Origin: Pomacea canaliculata
Lineage: Eukaryota; Mollusca; Gastropoda; Architaenioglossa; Ampullariidae
Direction of reading: 5' to 3'
Assembly: GCF_003073045.1 (NCBI RefSeq)
Contig: NC_037594.1
Coordinates: 26,170,927-26,234,926 of the forward strand
DNA length: 64,000 nucleotides
The notes beneath the pieces are model-generated. The model did no database searches. It was given only the letters and a program-made list of their open reading frames with translations, and was not told the origin of the DNA. Within the stretch, counting starts at the first letter, position 1; every line of letters begins with the position of its first letter. Shown in pieces: positions 46,401 through 60,400 of this stretch. The translations under genes were made by a program, and so were the position numbers.

Positions 46401-48184
46401 TCTGTACACCACCATGTCACGTGGGGTAGGTGACGTCACAGCCTGCACGCCCCATCACAGTACATTGTGAATGCTAGCGATGTTTGTTTACAAGAAAACG
46501 ATACGAAAACGATTTCCCAGTCCCTTCACGCCATTTCTCACGCCTACGATCCCCCCGAAGGCACCGAACAACCTGAGGAAGAAGAAAGAGTGAGTGAGGG
46601 AGGCACGAGATGGGCTGAAAATAAAAAAAAAAAAATGTCGGGTAGTCTCTCAGCCGGATTCACAAGCGCAGACCTTTTAAGCCCTCGTTACAAGCTGGCG
46701 TGGGGACGACCCTGCATGTGCTTATTTATTCATCTGCGCACTTGAACAAGACTGGATTTAGGCTAGACAATCATGTGTTCTGATTTTAGGTTTGGGAGAT
46801 CCAGTGAGTCCTGCGTAGCTGACGATGGTTCTGGAAATTAATGTCTTCATCTACATACTCATCGGCAACAACCAGAGGTCAATGATATCTCTTTATCTTC
46901 TTCTCCATCTTATCTTGTGTCTCCTACATCCGTCTCTTGTTCCTCCTACATACAAATTGTTATATTTTGTCATATATCTTATATCATATATCGATGGTGT
47001 AAAGGAGGACAACTGCAGTAATTTATATGTCGAGGGTTTTAGCGAGAACAGTAAGCTCCCCCTTGTTGTCAGCTCGCTTTAGTGGAGGAGCAAGAGTGTG
47101 GGAGGTCTGAGAAGGTCCTGGCGCGTGGTGAGGGGAGGATGTCCTGCTGTGGGTATCATGGGGAGTGCTGTGTGTGTTTGTTTATCTTGTCTCCATCCTC
47201 CAGGAGCCTGAAGTTGACCTGCTGTCAGCTGCTCATCTCCTTGACCAAAACATATTTAGATTACATTTCCGAACTTTTTTCCCGAACTGTCATCATACAA
47301 TATAGTTCACATTGAAGAGATGAATTTGTGTTATTAACATCCACGTTTGCTTACAACCAATACTATTGAGCCTCGGTTGATTATTTTTGTATGAAGGCAT
47401 GCAATAATTTTCACTACCACCTCAGTCTTTCTTAGCTTTGAATTTTCAATTAACATGCATAACTGATTAAGAAATACTTTACAAAATGGATACAAACAAA
47501 CCCGCTTCCGAGTAAAGACTATTAGATAATCCACTACAAATTAGTTACCTAATTAATGTATTATCATTATTACAATAGTGGAAAATTGGTACAGTTTGAG
47601 AACACCAAAGGTTAAAAGAAAAATCTCTAAAATGCAAGTAAATTTTGCCATGGTTTCTTGTCCCTTGCCGCAGCTTATTCTTCAAGTCCTTCAGGACGAT
47701 CTGTGACGAGGCTGCAGCGTCTTCGTCAATCCTCGCAGGGCGGCTTCCCTCGTGTCTAACCGAGACCACTGCCGTGGAGTTCCGATGTTTGGGTCTGAGT
47801 TTCCAGAGAAAACAGGTCTGTCAGCAGGCACCTCATACTTCAAAACACCTCTCCACCTGTGAAATCAAGACACCGGCACAACCGACATCCGCCGCTGCAT
47901 CTCCCCCTTGTCACCTGCGGCAACAGTTTCGGGCGATGAGCTGTTGTCACGAAGTAGCCTCCCTTAGTCAAAATTCAAGAACAAGAAGCTATTTAGCAGT
48001 CAAGCAATACAGTTGGCACTTGCTTTTATCCCTTTTATCTATTTTCGTCTATGTCTACTATTGAAGCTACCTCATCCTGTCCGGCAGTTTCATTGGCTTT
48101 ATCAATGTTATCATCGTTGTTTTCTTCCCATTCCAGTTGTCTCGTTTCTGCTTTCTTTTTCTTTTCCCGATATTTTTGTTCATT
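43431..48184. other. Gene-poor region
   Basis: No supported gene. 43550-43960 is balanced-composition DNA open in frames on both strands (83 codons plus, 132 codons minus) without a recognisable domain. GAGC/GAAC repeats lie at 45138-45176. The rest is unique AT-rich DNA. Confidence 0.45.
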
Positions 48185-48465
48185 TCTCCGTCACGTGACC
48201 CTATGACGTGTGGTTTCCATGGTGACAACCATGCCTCGAGAATGTGCTGCACCCGACTGCCACGAAAAGATGGAAAAGATTCAAAATTGTCTTTTCATCA
48301 GTTTCCGACAGACAGAGCCTTACAAGCCTGACACACAGTGTGCGTCATACGATAAAATGACGTCAAATCTTCGCAATGACGACAGACACTTCCTGTGCGT
48401 GTGACGTCATAAGGAGACTGACGTCACAATAAGACTGACGTCACAATAAGACTCGTCTGCTTGAC
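48185..48465 (+). mobile_element. THAP-derived dispersed repeat, copy 3 (5'-truncated)
   Basis: Begins at TCTCCGTCACGTGACC and so lacks the left roughly 115 bp of copies 1 and 2. It retains CACGTG (48192-48197), the RFX-like GTTTCCATGGTGAC (48213-48226), the ATG at 48231, the THAP start with the same frameshift, and the shared right end ACTCGTCTGCTTGA. CRE-like TGACGTCA sites are expanded by a tandem duplication of CTGACGTCACAATAAGA (about 48418-48450), giving four. Confidence 0.65.
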
Positions 48466-51400
48466 CATCTCTGGAAGCTATCGTGGTTACTCGGCGGAAG
48501 GACACAAAGGTCGATTTCACTGGATTTTTTCAATTTTTATAAACATCGGCAACCGAAATAGTGCTAATAAGTGGTAATTAAGTGAGAAACGAATCCTTTA
48601 TTTCTCCTGTATTGCTCTCGTGCTCTGTAATTGTAACTAAATATAGTTTTGAAACGTTTGACCGTCGCCACAGCCTTATCACAAGCCTTGAGTATCCCTT
48701 TAATTAGAATCGGATTCTATTATAAAACAAATTCCCTGATAGGGGTGGATGTCATAATTGTAGGATTATTTTGTTTTCATTAAATTCTTAGTCAAGTACA
48801 AAAACAAAATGAGTTTGCTCAGGTAACGATGGTCTTCCTAAGCAAAGGTGTGATAGTTGTAGTTGTCTTCACTTGAATAAGAGAACAAACTCGACAGATC
48901 AACCTTCGAACGTGCGAGAAAAATAAACACATTAATACGAATACTTATGTGCACGAGTAAGACTAGCTAATCACATATACGCTAGGAGACAAACTAAGTA
49001 ACAATATGAGTGATTAGCTAACCAAATATAAACGATGAGATAAACCAGCTGACAATGAGTGATGAGACAAGTTCACCAGATAAAGATGAGCGAGGAGACA
49101 AAATAATGAACCAGAAGGTTGCAATGACACAAAGAACATACATGGCATGTATTTATAGATGAAAGTTTGTCAGAGAAAGATGATGACTCTCCATCCTTAG
49201 ACAAACGGACGGACGGACGGACAGATAGACAGACAGTCAGACAGACTATGAGGTGAAAGAAAACGAGTGCCGATGACTGTGCCTCACCTCCTACTTGCTC
49301 ACCCACCCCACCATCGTAAGTCTCATAAACGGCGGCACCGACCTTTGAACTGAGCATAAACTGTGACATCAGCTCAGTTTATTGCTCACATTACTCTGAC
49401 GAAAACCACTTCCGCTTTCATCTTAATACTTTGCTTTCATGGGATCAGTGCACTCTTTAGGTCTCCTCGACTTTAAATAAACTTTTATCGTTCTTTATAG
49501 GACACTGAATCTCACACTCTCTTCTCTCCCTCTCTCTGTGTTTTGCATTCTTTTTCGTTTTTTTCGTTGTTTTTTTTTTTAATTTTTATTTACACTCGTT
49601 AAAGAACTTGGAACGTTCCAGGTTGTTAAATGTTGCCGGTAAATTATTACAGTTTGTTATTGTTTTCACATTTTCTAACATGTCTGTTATTTATACGTTG
49701 CTCTCACTGTGTTGTTAAATTTTCTTTCAACTCATTGCCTGGTGTTAGAGAAAGTCCTGCTCAGAATTACTTTTTTCTCCTTTTCATCCCATAAACTTTT
49801 AAATATTTTTTTTTTAGGTACAACCTTTTCACCCTCTCTGGTGTATTATTTCTTAATAATATTCTTTGTGCTTTTGTCCCATAACATCTGCTGTTATAAT
49901 CTGACATAAGTTTAGAACTTTCTTCAGCGCCATCTGGATCTTGCTGTTTTACTAACCTCATTCTACCCGGTCTTGGCTTGTGCTCGACTTCTTGCTGCCA
50001 CTTTCTACTAAGTATCCTGTTATCCTAACTTTGTCTTTGAGGCCAGTTTGCTCACCCAATGATCAGGTTACTCACCTTCCTCTGCCTTCATGTTCACCGC
50101 CTTTTCCTGCCTTCCCCTGTATGGCGGCCTCTTAATATGGCTTATTTTCTTACAGCAAAATATTTGTATTTGCTGCGCTGTCTTCTGACTCTTGCAATCT
50201 GAGGTTACACACTGGATTTCTTACTGACATGAGCCAGTGCCAGCCCATGGCATGCCTCTCTGAACTTTTCTGTATAACATCAAACAAGCAAAAAAAAAAA
50301 AAAAAAAAAAAAAATTCAGATAGTCTCCTCTGGGTTTCGATCTCGAGTTTTACAGAATCTCTTGCCCCTGACGGACAAAGACATGACCATAGTGACTCAG
50401 ATGTCAGAAAATGGAAATTAATTCAGGAACAGAAATGAGATGATAAGTGCTCGTCCTGTTGACGTGGCACAACTGTCAGACTAGAAACGAAAGGTTTGGA
50501 GGTTAGAGATGAAAAGTGCTCAGGCAAACATCCACGGAGATGATCGAGTGCTGAGGAGTGTGTTCGAGGGCAACCCAGGTTTTTTTTTTTTTTTTCTTCT
50601 TACATTTCGTTGGCAGTCAGAGCATAGAAGCGAGCACCGCACCATTCCACTCCACTGAACGCACGCACACACGCACAAATATCTATCATAAAGGCTAAAA
50701 AATACTTTCTCATACACACACACGCGCGTGCACACACACAAACACATTTGTCTATTAATTTTTTTTTTTTTTACGAAGCTTCTCAACACTCGGCTGCGGC
50801 AGCTGTGGGCAGAAACCAAATCGCCTTGCATCAGGCGAGACTTGCTAATTTTGCTTGGCCGGCCTCCCAGCCCCCAGCATGACGGCATCACTGCAAACAG
50901 CCACAAAGACAGCCAGCAGACAGGAGGAGGCTAATTCCCTCCCTCTCATTGTCTTCACATCAAGATTTTCTTTCTCTCCCTTCCCACCTTCTCCGTCTCT
51001 CTCCTCTTCTCTCTATCTCACTTATTTCCTCGCATTTCACCATCTGTTAAAAAAACTAAAAAAACTGGAGAAAGTCAAATAGACATTTCCTGTTTACAGT
51101 TGCGATCAGGCGGAGTCCGTGTGTAACATGCACGTGGAAAGTTGATTTGTGTTAATTTGCGTGCAGTAGAGAAGTAGACTTGTGAAGTAGGATAAGTATG
51201 ATGGAAGGTCTGTATTAATTTCTTTGCAGGGCAGTAGAACCTCTGTGGAATCAAATTCGTGTTATACTGAGGTTAGTTACTCTCAACCCTCAAATTCGTT
51301 CTAGTAATTCAACAGAAAAATCGACCGACCTCTCTTAAAAGTGAGGCAGAAAAATCATGGCGGAACTACCACAATGGGTGAGTGACTTTGTGTTGCTTGA

Positions 51401-54400
51401 CTGACTGCTGTCAGGTTTACCCTCGTTAGTGCTGACTGTTGTCAGATTTAGCATTTTTTTGGACTTTCTAAAAGTATTTTGGGAAATCGAAACTACATTT
51501 TCTTCTTCTGCTACATTTAGTGCTGATGAAGTGTTGATTAAGTTGGTTGTTGTGTATATATATAAAAGACAAACATTTATCGAGATATCATTGAGTGATT
51601 TTCAAAACAGGTTGGTTCAAATACTGAACAGGGTGATACAGTATTTAATGTTGACATTGTGATGACTACAGTCATCAGAATTATAAGAGAGATGTCAGTG
51701 ACATATTTTGACTATGTTCAGTGGACTCGTCTATAAAACTGGATTGTGACTAAATACTTATAATACCGAAAGTATGGTCAATAGGTTCCACCTATGATCT
51801 GGTTAAAAGGAAAGAAAATTCAGAAATTTTAAAAACAAAAGTCTCCTTGAGTGTGTTGCAGTTGGAAACGGATCTGACTGGTAGTCAAATGTACATCTGG
51901 TCTTAAGGCTATGGCAGTATTTATTAAATCACACTAATGCATTCATCAAAATAAATAAATAGATAAATAACTGAAATAGGTTGCTGCCGATTCTCAGTTC
52001 CAGTCCATTTAGCAGCTGCTAAGTGGATCCACTGTGCACTAACAAACCTTTTGGTTGACTTTTTTCTTTTGAGTTGAAAACAGTCAGTTTCTGGACAAAG
52101 GGTAGAGGGGTGTTGTTCTGGGTAGAAGAGGTGTGTGTGTGTGTGATTGTGTGTGTGTGATTGTGTGTGATTGCAGCTCAGAATAACTCACAACTGTTAC
52201 TTCTTCATCTTCTCTTCTCCACATTCTTTCCTGTTCCTGGCAATGTTCACTGTGCATGTGTGTTGGTTTGTTTGTCTGACAGTGAATCTCTTCTTTGATG
52301 TACAGCTTTCCCTATCTATCTTTTGGAATTTCATAAATGACTACTTGCATAATTGCTTGCATGAAAAGGTGTGTGTGTGTGTGAGTGTGTGAGTGTGTAT
52401 GTGTGTTTGGCAAAAGTTGCTGATGTTTCCGTTCCTTCTAAACAGCAGCAAAGAGAGAAGCCGACATAATTACACAGCACTGCCAAGGTGCTCCATATTA
52501 AAAAAAGAAGTAAACATCCCTCCACCTGCGAGTCTGCGTCTAGGGTGTGGGGGTGAGGAGGAGGAGGAGGAAGGGGAGGAAGCACACTATTTCTATGGAA
52601 AAGAAATGAAAAACTACCGAAAGACAGCTAACCAACCCCATTTCATAAGACACAAACTACAAAGTATTCTGTACATGCTGCATCACTGGAACGACGAACA
52701 TATTCTATCTAGCTTTCCGATTATGTATGGGCACTCTGTACACACTCACATACAGATAGACAGGACAGGTAGTGCGATCGGAATCGTTTTTTTCTGTGTT
52801 GATGAGAGACTGACTTCGATTCCTTTAATCTTGTCAGCGAGTCTTTGAGACCATACTTCAAAGGTTAAAGGTCAATCGCCGAGCACTGGCTCCTCATGAG
52901 AACCTGGCCAGCGCTGACTGATGTCGTCATGACGGTCATGTGACTGTCTTCGTGTATGTCTGACGGTCCTGTGTCACCTCTAAATAATGTTTGTCTTACT
53001 GCTGTTTCTTTGTGTGTCTCATTAACAGTGGATTGCTCCATAACAAGCTTTTAGATAAATGACTAAAAATGCACTTTAAACAATAAAAAAAAACAATATT
53101 GTCAGCGCCTTTCATATTATTGTCACAATATATTTTTATTCTATATAAACACTCGCTACAACAATTATCTACAATTATTCACTCTGTAGTTACATTACTC
53201 ACAATAATTCTCTACAATTAATTTACAGACTACTTATCTTTCGCTGATATCTGTCAAGTCTCGTCTCTAATATCTATCTATATCTTACAAAAATACAACC
53301 TGCTCAGGTGGGTCTTTCACGCCGCCCCCTTCTCGACCTTTCGCGGGTTGTCTGCCCAGTCCAGCTTCCACTCGGTGGCGCCCCCTGGTGTATGTGTGCA
53401 CAACTGCGAATGATTGATACTTGTAAACCTGCGTTTCCCCTGCACCGGCCTCCCCTCAGTCCAGGTCACGAGGTGCAGTTTCAATGCATTTCCTTTTCCT
53501 GTCTCCGGAAAACAGTCTCTGGTGATTGTCTGGTGCATTGGATGCCACCGCAGGGGCAGCAGCCCTTTTGTTACCTCCCTTTGTGCGTGTGTGGCGGAGC
53601 TGTAAACAATTGCTCGTTCCCCCTAGCGACCACGTGACTCCATCGCCGTCAATGACAAATAAACACGCGTACATGATTTCAAAGTGAAGATAGTCCTCGT
53701 CAGTTCAAAGGAAGCACAGAAGGCAGGAGGGACAACGAGGTGAAGCTGCCACTTGGCTCGGGTGCCTGGCTCAAGAAGTTGGACTTGTCTGCACCTTCTG
53801 ATTGTTGCTCGCAATATTCCGATTTCATTTTCTGCCACTTGCAATTTTTGAGTCCTTCACAGAGTGCCTGGAGGGGCCTGTGCTCTCTGTGTCTCTCCTT
53901 TCTGTATTTTTTTCCGGAGACTCGGAAAGAGGGGTGGGATGGAAGGAGGAAGAAATGGAAAGAAAAGGGAGGAAGGAGTTCATTCCTCCAATCTACTTTC
54001 TTTCTGTTAGAGTGACTCATGAACTATTAAAACTATACCTCGAGACCCATACATCCTGTAGGTAGAAGTGTTAAAGAATAACATAGGTGGTCTGTAATGA
54101 AGACATGATTAATTTTTTTTTAGTTTAAAATGTTCACCCAGAATTTCTCACAACATTAACACAAACAGTCTGCTTGTAAACATTGATCATCACCAAATGT
54201 TTACCAGCAAACCCTCTGGAACATCACAGAGTACCAGCATCACCACCACAGTGTACCCATGTACCAGCAGCCTCTTGATGGTGACCACGTGACACAGTGC
54301 GCTCCACAGTCATCCAAGTCGTCGTTCAGGGCCGACAGTATCACGTGACCAAAGACAAAAAAAAACCAAACCAACCCCACAATGATGTCAGCTTTTTCAG

Positions 54401-57400
54401 ACCACATCGCCATTATCATCCACACATCAGCATCACGAACGCCACCTACAATGGTTTAACATTCTTTTCGACATTACACGCACACCCGACAAAGAGAGAG
54501 AGAAAAGGGGGGTGGGGAAAGGGTCCGCTAAACAGTAATTACTTACTCAGTCTGACAGCGAAACAATGCTGTGAGCTTTAAAGTGAGATTGGATATGGGA
54601 CAATGGGGTTTACTAACAAACAGATTACAATCTACAACACCGAGTTTTCGCCAGCCCTCTACAGCTTGTCTTGCTCCTACCCTCCCCTCGCCCACCCCCG
54701 AGCTCTCGCGCCACGTGCGTGGGAAAAATAGGGATATTTTGTAAAACAATGGGCGAGATTTGTGATAGCACAGAAACATAAACCAACAAAAGTACGGACG
54801 TGTTGATGGCCTGTATACAAGTCTCCTTCCCACTCCCTCCTCCTCACACACTGCTACTCTCCCTTTCTTTATATCCATCTGTACACGTGCTTACACCACG
54901 CGCCTGTTGGTGTGGCTGGGTGGTTGTGGTGGTGGTTGTGGTGGTGGGACCTCTCCTCTAAACTCCTTGTCTTACAGTGTATACTGCTTGTATGTGTGTG
55001 TGATCCAACAAAGTATCAGATAATTTAGATAAATCATTGCATGCGGGGCTCTTCATCAGCTGAATACTAAATACATGAAAGAAGAGAAAGAACACACGAC
55101 GACAGGAGGAAGGGATCGAGATTATGAAGATGTACATGATAACCGTATCTAACATGTTGGGTTTATATTATAAGCTGTAGCTGTATAAAATAACTTCGGT
55201 TTCTACCGTGAACATGTCTATCATGATATCATGAAGGTAGCTATAACTATTAGAAATATCTCTCGTATGTTGAAGCTACAATATTAGATGCTCCTGTAAT
55301 ACATTTGATTTAGCTGTTATAAATGTTTTATATATATATTCATAATAATCTTCGCTAGGTTAGACTAGCCAATGTTAGATGTATTATATGTAGACATTAG
55401 ACATATCACCAAGGAGCATAGAAATAAAGAGTGGAATCAGGCCGTGGCGGTTATTTTGTTGTTAATTTTTAAACTCAGACTTGGAATGGCGCAGGAGAAG
55501 CTAGTTTTTGCCTATCTTTATTTTTATTCCAGTTTGTCAAACTGTGGGGGACTAGAATCAAATTACGAGCCCATGAGAGCAACATCGTCGTATTATTCGT
55601 ATATATGTGGATATATTCATGTATAATATGCATGCGTGTGAATAAATTTCTAGAATGTGTCGGATTTCTCAAAAGTCACTTTGCAACACATAATATTTTG
55701 TATCGTACATTTCCAGGGTTGTTTGTTTGGCGTTTTCGATTCTCAGTTCCCTCAGTGTGAAGAGCTCGCAAAAATAACTAACATTCAATCCTCCTCCTCT
55801 TCCTCCTCCTCATCATGATCATTGTCATCATCGTCATCATCAGCAGCACGCTTGAGCACTAGAGCAGGATGAAAAACAAATCCAGTCGCACAATTTGCAG
55901 CCAAGAAGATCAAGGAAGGTAGAGAGAGAGAGAAAGAAAGAAGTAAAGATGGCGAGAGCACGAGACAACCGACAGCATCAGCAGGTCTTCAGTTGAAAGT
56001 CGTGAAAGTGGTCAACAGTGTCAAATGGCTGGGATGACTAAGACGACTGGAGTTGGAGAATTTTTTTTCAAGATGTATATAGTATTGTAGGTTTGAATTT
56101 ATTTTTATGTTATTTACATTTTTTGCGCTTTTAATTATAAATTGTCAATCGCTACTATTATTTATTATCATTTCCGTGCGTTCTTTTGACAACATGAATC
56201 AACAACATTTTGAACCCTGAAGGTGTAGGTAATACTAGTGACTTGTCTGCTGGCCTACCTGTGTCTGTAACCATCATGAGCAACACCGACAGCATCGAGA
56301 ATGTCTCCGCTTCAGCGAGGTGAGAGAGAAGGTTGAGAGAGAGAAGGAAGAAAAAAAAAGGTAGAATGAGAGAAGAAAGAAAGAGATGGGAGAGAGAGAA
56401 GGAAGAGAGATAGAGAGGTGGAGAGAGAAGGGAGAAAGAAAAAGGAGGGAGATGAAGCTGGGGGAGGGAGGAAACCACGGCGCTCTGGACACAGTGGCGC
56501 CACTGTCGAGTCTCGGAGGGTGACGGTCGGAGCGCGGAAAGGTTCGGCAACTCCGAGCTGTTTTCTTGACATTTTCGCCAAACCCCGGGTCCGTGGCCTC
56601 CCTGCCACCACCGCTCGGCGAGAGCGATCGTCCCTGTGCCACTCAGGTGTTTCCCGTCAGAGGTGTATCGACAGGGCCACGGCCGCCATGTTGACTTTTA
56701 CATCCTGGCAATATCACGCACGTGTGTATGTGTGCGCATGCGTACGCGTGCGTTCGTGTTCGTGCATGTGAGATGTGTGTGTGTGGATGTGCTGTTCCAC
56801 TATTTCTTTCTCTAGATGCCAGTGTAGATGTTGATGCTGTGCTGATGTACATCGTGCTGATGTTGATACCGTACCCTGACTTGCACGATGCACCACTTCT
56901 CGATGTTCACTGCGCCCTCTGTTAGCCAACCCTCGTCGGAGCGAGCTCAGGCGGAAGGTCGCCAGTCGTTGCCAGGGTTACTGGATACAGAATGTGAGAT
57001 GGCGGGAGCTAAACTTCTAATCAACAAATAAACACATTTCGGCAACTGCCTGATATTATTTCGCAGACTGTCTGATATTTCGTGAACTGTGGAAGCGGTG
57101 CAACACGTGTCACAGTTTGTTAATGTCTTGTTGTTGCAAGTGTTTTTGACATTTTCATTTATTACATTCAGCCACTTTGAATATCTCATTCACGCTTCGT
57201 TACGCAGATGTAGCTGCTTACCTCCCCTTCGATTAATTTGGTTTTTTTTTTTTGGTGATGGTTCCACGCCAGTGCGTTGCTGCTGGTGTGTGACGGGGAT
57301 GAGAAGACTTGAAGCTCACTCATCTCAGCTGGTCTCGTCACTGCTCAGTGCTCAGTGTTCGTTCTGGAGGCTCTGGATGAGCTGTTGGCATCATTCTTGT

Positions 57401-60400
57401 TCGTCCATTCCCGCTGCTCAGTCTCTTCTATTCTTTTTCTGTTCTCTTCTGTTCGCACTATCACTCCCTTCAGTCACAAATTGCGCGGATTTGCTCCTTG
57501 CATTCACAACTGTCAAGTCTTTATCTCCAGGCAGATGTACCTGTCTGTCTACACCTACATACTGCGCACACCGCAACATGAGTAAAAATCGCTCGAAAGA
57601 TAAAGGAGAGAGAGAGAGAGGGAGACTTTTCTGTCAAAAGAAAAGAGGTCTTCTGCCCCTCCTGACCAAGGTGCACATCGATCTCAAGTCTTGTAAACAT
57701 CGTTTTCTTCAAACGTCAAAGAGACTGTCAGTAAATAAATGATCTCCCTTCGTATTTTGAGGCAAAGGGTGAGAGTGGAAAACGAGGATAAAAACTGACA
57801 AGAGTGAGTGAAAGGGAGATTCCGGACTGTGGGTCTGGGCGCCATGCTGGACGTGCGATAGGCCTGCGCGTGCAAGACGAGTCTGGCATCATTCCTGTGG
57901 CATTGGACACATACTCCTGACACTCTCACTTATCTCCAACGAGACGTGCACGGCGACCTCACTGACCCCGTCTCCTGAAATCTCTTATTATAATATTTCC
58001 TTCCATTCTTCTCGTCTTGGGGTGGATGGTGAGGAGCGGGGACAAGGTCACAAAGTTTGATGTTGGCGGCGACTGTTCACAAATGTTAGTTGCCGAGCAT
58101 CCACAGGGTGCAGTCAGTCGGGCAAAGTTTTGGAGGAAACCGTTATCGGATCTGCAACGGCTGTCATAGATGGTGAGGGCAGAAAGGGCGACATGGGTTT
58201 ATTGTGGCACCGGCTGACGGTCTTGGAGAAAGTCAGCCAAGCGTTCCGCCATTTTTGAATGCAGTTTTTTCCCCTAACAGAACTACTACATGACTAACTT
58301 TCTACTACACGACCTTTGTTCTAACCTCGACCATGTTACATTATCAACATTTATTTTCTCACAACGCTCTTGTTTTAAGGTGGTCAGAGATGACTATAAA
58401 GAACATGAAGAAATTAATATGCACAACTGTAATATCACATCAAACAAGGTCTGTCTAAAGGTTCGGTATTTCACGGTGTAACGGTAACATTTCATGTGAC
58501 CTCAGCCTTGTCCTTGACCTCCGCAAACTACTTTCTTTTGCCACTTGACCCTCTAGAGTCCAAAAGGAGCGGCACCTTTGAAGTGGACGTTGCCTGTGGC
58601 ATCAGGATGGGAACCAGTTGTGGAACTTTCCAGGCGCGAGAAAGGCCATGACCCTTCACCCGGAAGTCTCCTCCACACTCCATAGTCCAGTTTGAAATGT
58701 ATCCTCCCTGTTGTCCAGTCAGTGCAAGCTGCCATTTGCTTACGTCACTGGACAAGTTTGCACGAGCATAACTGACGTCAGCAGGTCACGCATGACAGAC
58801 TTTCAGTTCGAGATTCCAGCGGTGTTCATGTCTGTTCCAGCTCTGTCGTGTATTGGCAGGAGGTAGTGAAGCACTTTCAACATTATTTTGGCATTTTAAT
58901 GTAAAGAAAGGAAAGAAATCATTTTTTTTCAACCACCTCCCTTTGCTGAGTGCTCTGTGAACAACCTCAAGAAATCCAGTCAGACCATCCGTTGTAAAAA
59001 AATAAATAAATAAAAAAGCCAAACCAAAACAAAGCAGGCCAACTAGTGCCAATGTTTACTTTTTGCACAGACCGCACTTTGTGCACCGACCGAGAACAAT
59101 TAATGAGTGAGAAACAGAGCAAATCATTCTGGGATTTAAAAAGTGAACCTAACACATCATAAAAATGTTCTGCTACAGACTAACTTGTTTAAACTAAACA
59201 AATAAAATCCCTCACCCCACTTACAAGCACACAGAGGGACGGAGAGACAGAAAAAGAGAAGGAAAGAGAGGCGAAAGGAGAAATGAAGTCTCACGGTCTC
59301 GGAGAACTTTAGTCTTGGCTGTGACAGTCGTGATTGCTGGCGCATGCGCGTGCGAGTGTGTGTGTGCGTGAGTGTGTGAGAGAGAGTGAGAGAGAGACAG
59401 AGAGGAGGCATGTGCCTATCACGGGGTCACTCAACATTACAAGTGTCGGTTACGCTACACATTACACAGGTAACCCGCTCCAGCGTGGGAAAGTTCTCTC
59501 CCCTACACCGAGAGGTGACAAGGGAGGTCAGCGAGACAGTTGTCTGGATCACAGGCACACGAATGACACACACCATAACGGTTTTTGCTGATTTGATAGA
59601 GAGCTGTGCGCGACCCCTTGCGAAAACATGAACGTGAGAACGGACCCTCCTTTCTTCCCTCCTTCCCCTTGGCCTGCCAGTCCCTCCTCAAGGTAGAGAA
59701 CTCTTTCCTGCGGTAACACGACACGGTCGAGTTCCAGAAGAAGAAACGACAACCGAGGAGAGAGAGAGAGGAAAAAAAAATAAAAAAAAAAAAACGAGGG
59801 GAGAAGGGGGACAGGGAAGGTGGAGACATGAAAACATCTGATTGGATTATAGATGTTCCGTGAGCCACGACCGGAATGGCAACAGATTCCTGGTTACAAA
59901 AGAACCGTTGGAAGCCACTCGCCTCTGGTCGGTGTCTCCTTTACCACGAAGATCCCCTGTGAAGGGATGGTGGTGGGAGATGAGGGAGGGAGATGAGGAA
60001 GCGTGCCGGGTACTGAAAGATGCTTCTTGCTGTTGGCAATGTGAGCAGCGAGGCATTCACTGATACTTTCAGTCTCTCCAACTGCGCCTGCATCTCGGAG
60101 AACGAGAAGTGAGTGGAGGTGGAGGATGGGGAGGCAGGAGAAGAAGAGTGTGTTGCTGTTGTGTCCTCATCATTCACCCTGCTAATAAAATCTCACAATC
60201 TCCATGACTGCCTTCGCCATAGGAAGCAGGGAATCAAGAGAGGTAATTGTATAGGTTATCTCCCGTGCGTGCAGAGGGGGACACGGACACAGAGAGGTCC
60301 TGAGAAAGCCGCTGCGTGCGATGAGGAGGTACACTGAGCATGGGGGGCAACATGAATCAGTCGCCGTGCAGTGCGAATTAAAATGCACTTGGTCTTGAAC

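Noticed and set aside
57089..57742. 217-codon plus-strand frame
   Set aside because: Longest frame outside twist, its antisense shadow and the VWC genes, but Cys/Leu/Ser-rich with no domain or clear signal peptide; overlapping frames are open too. Likely chance.
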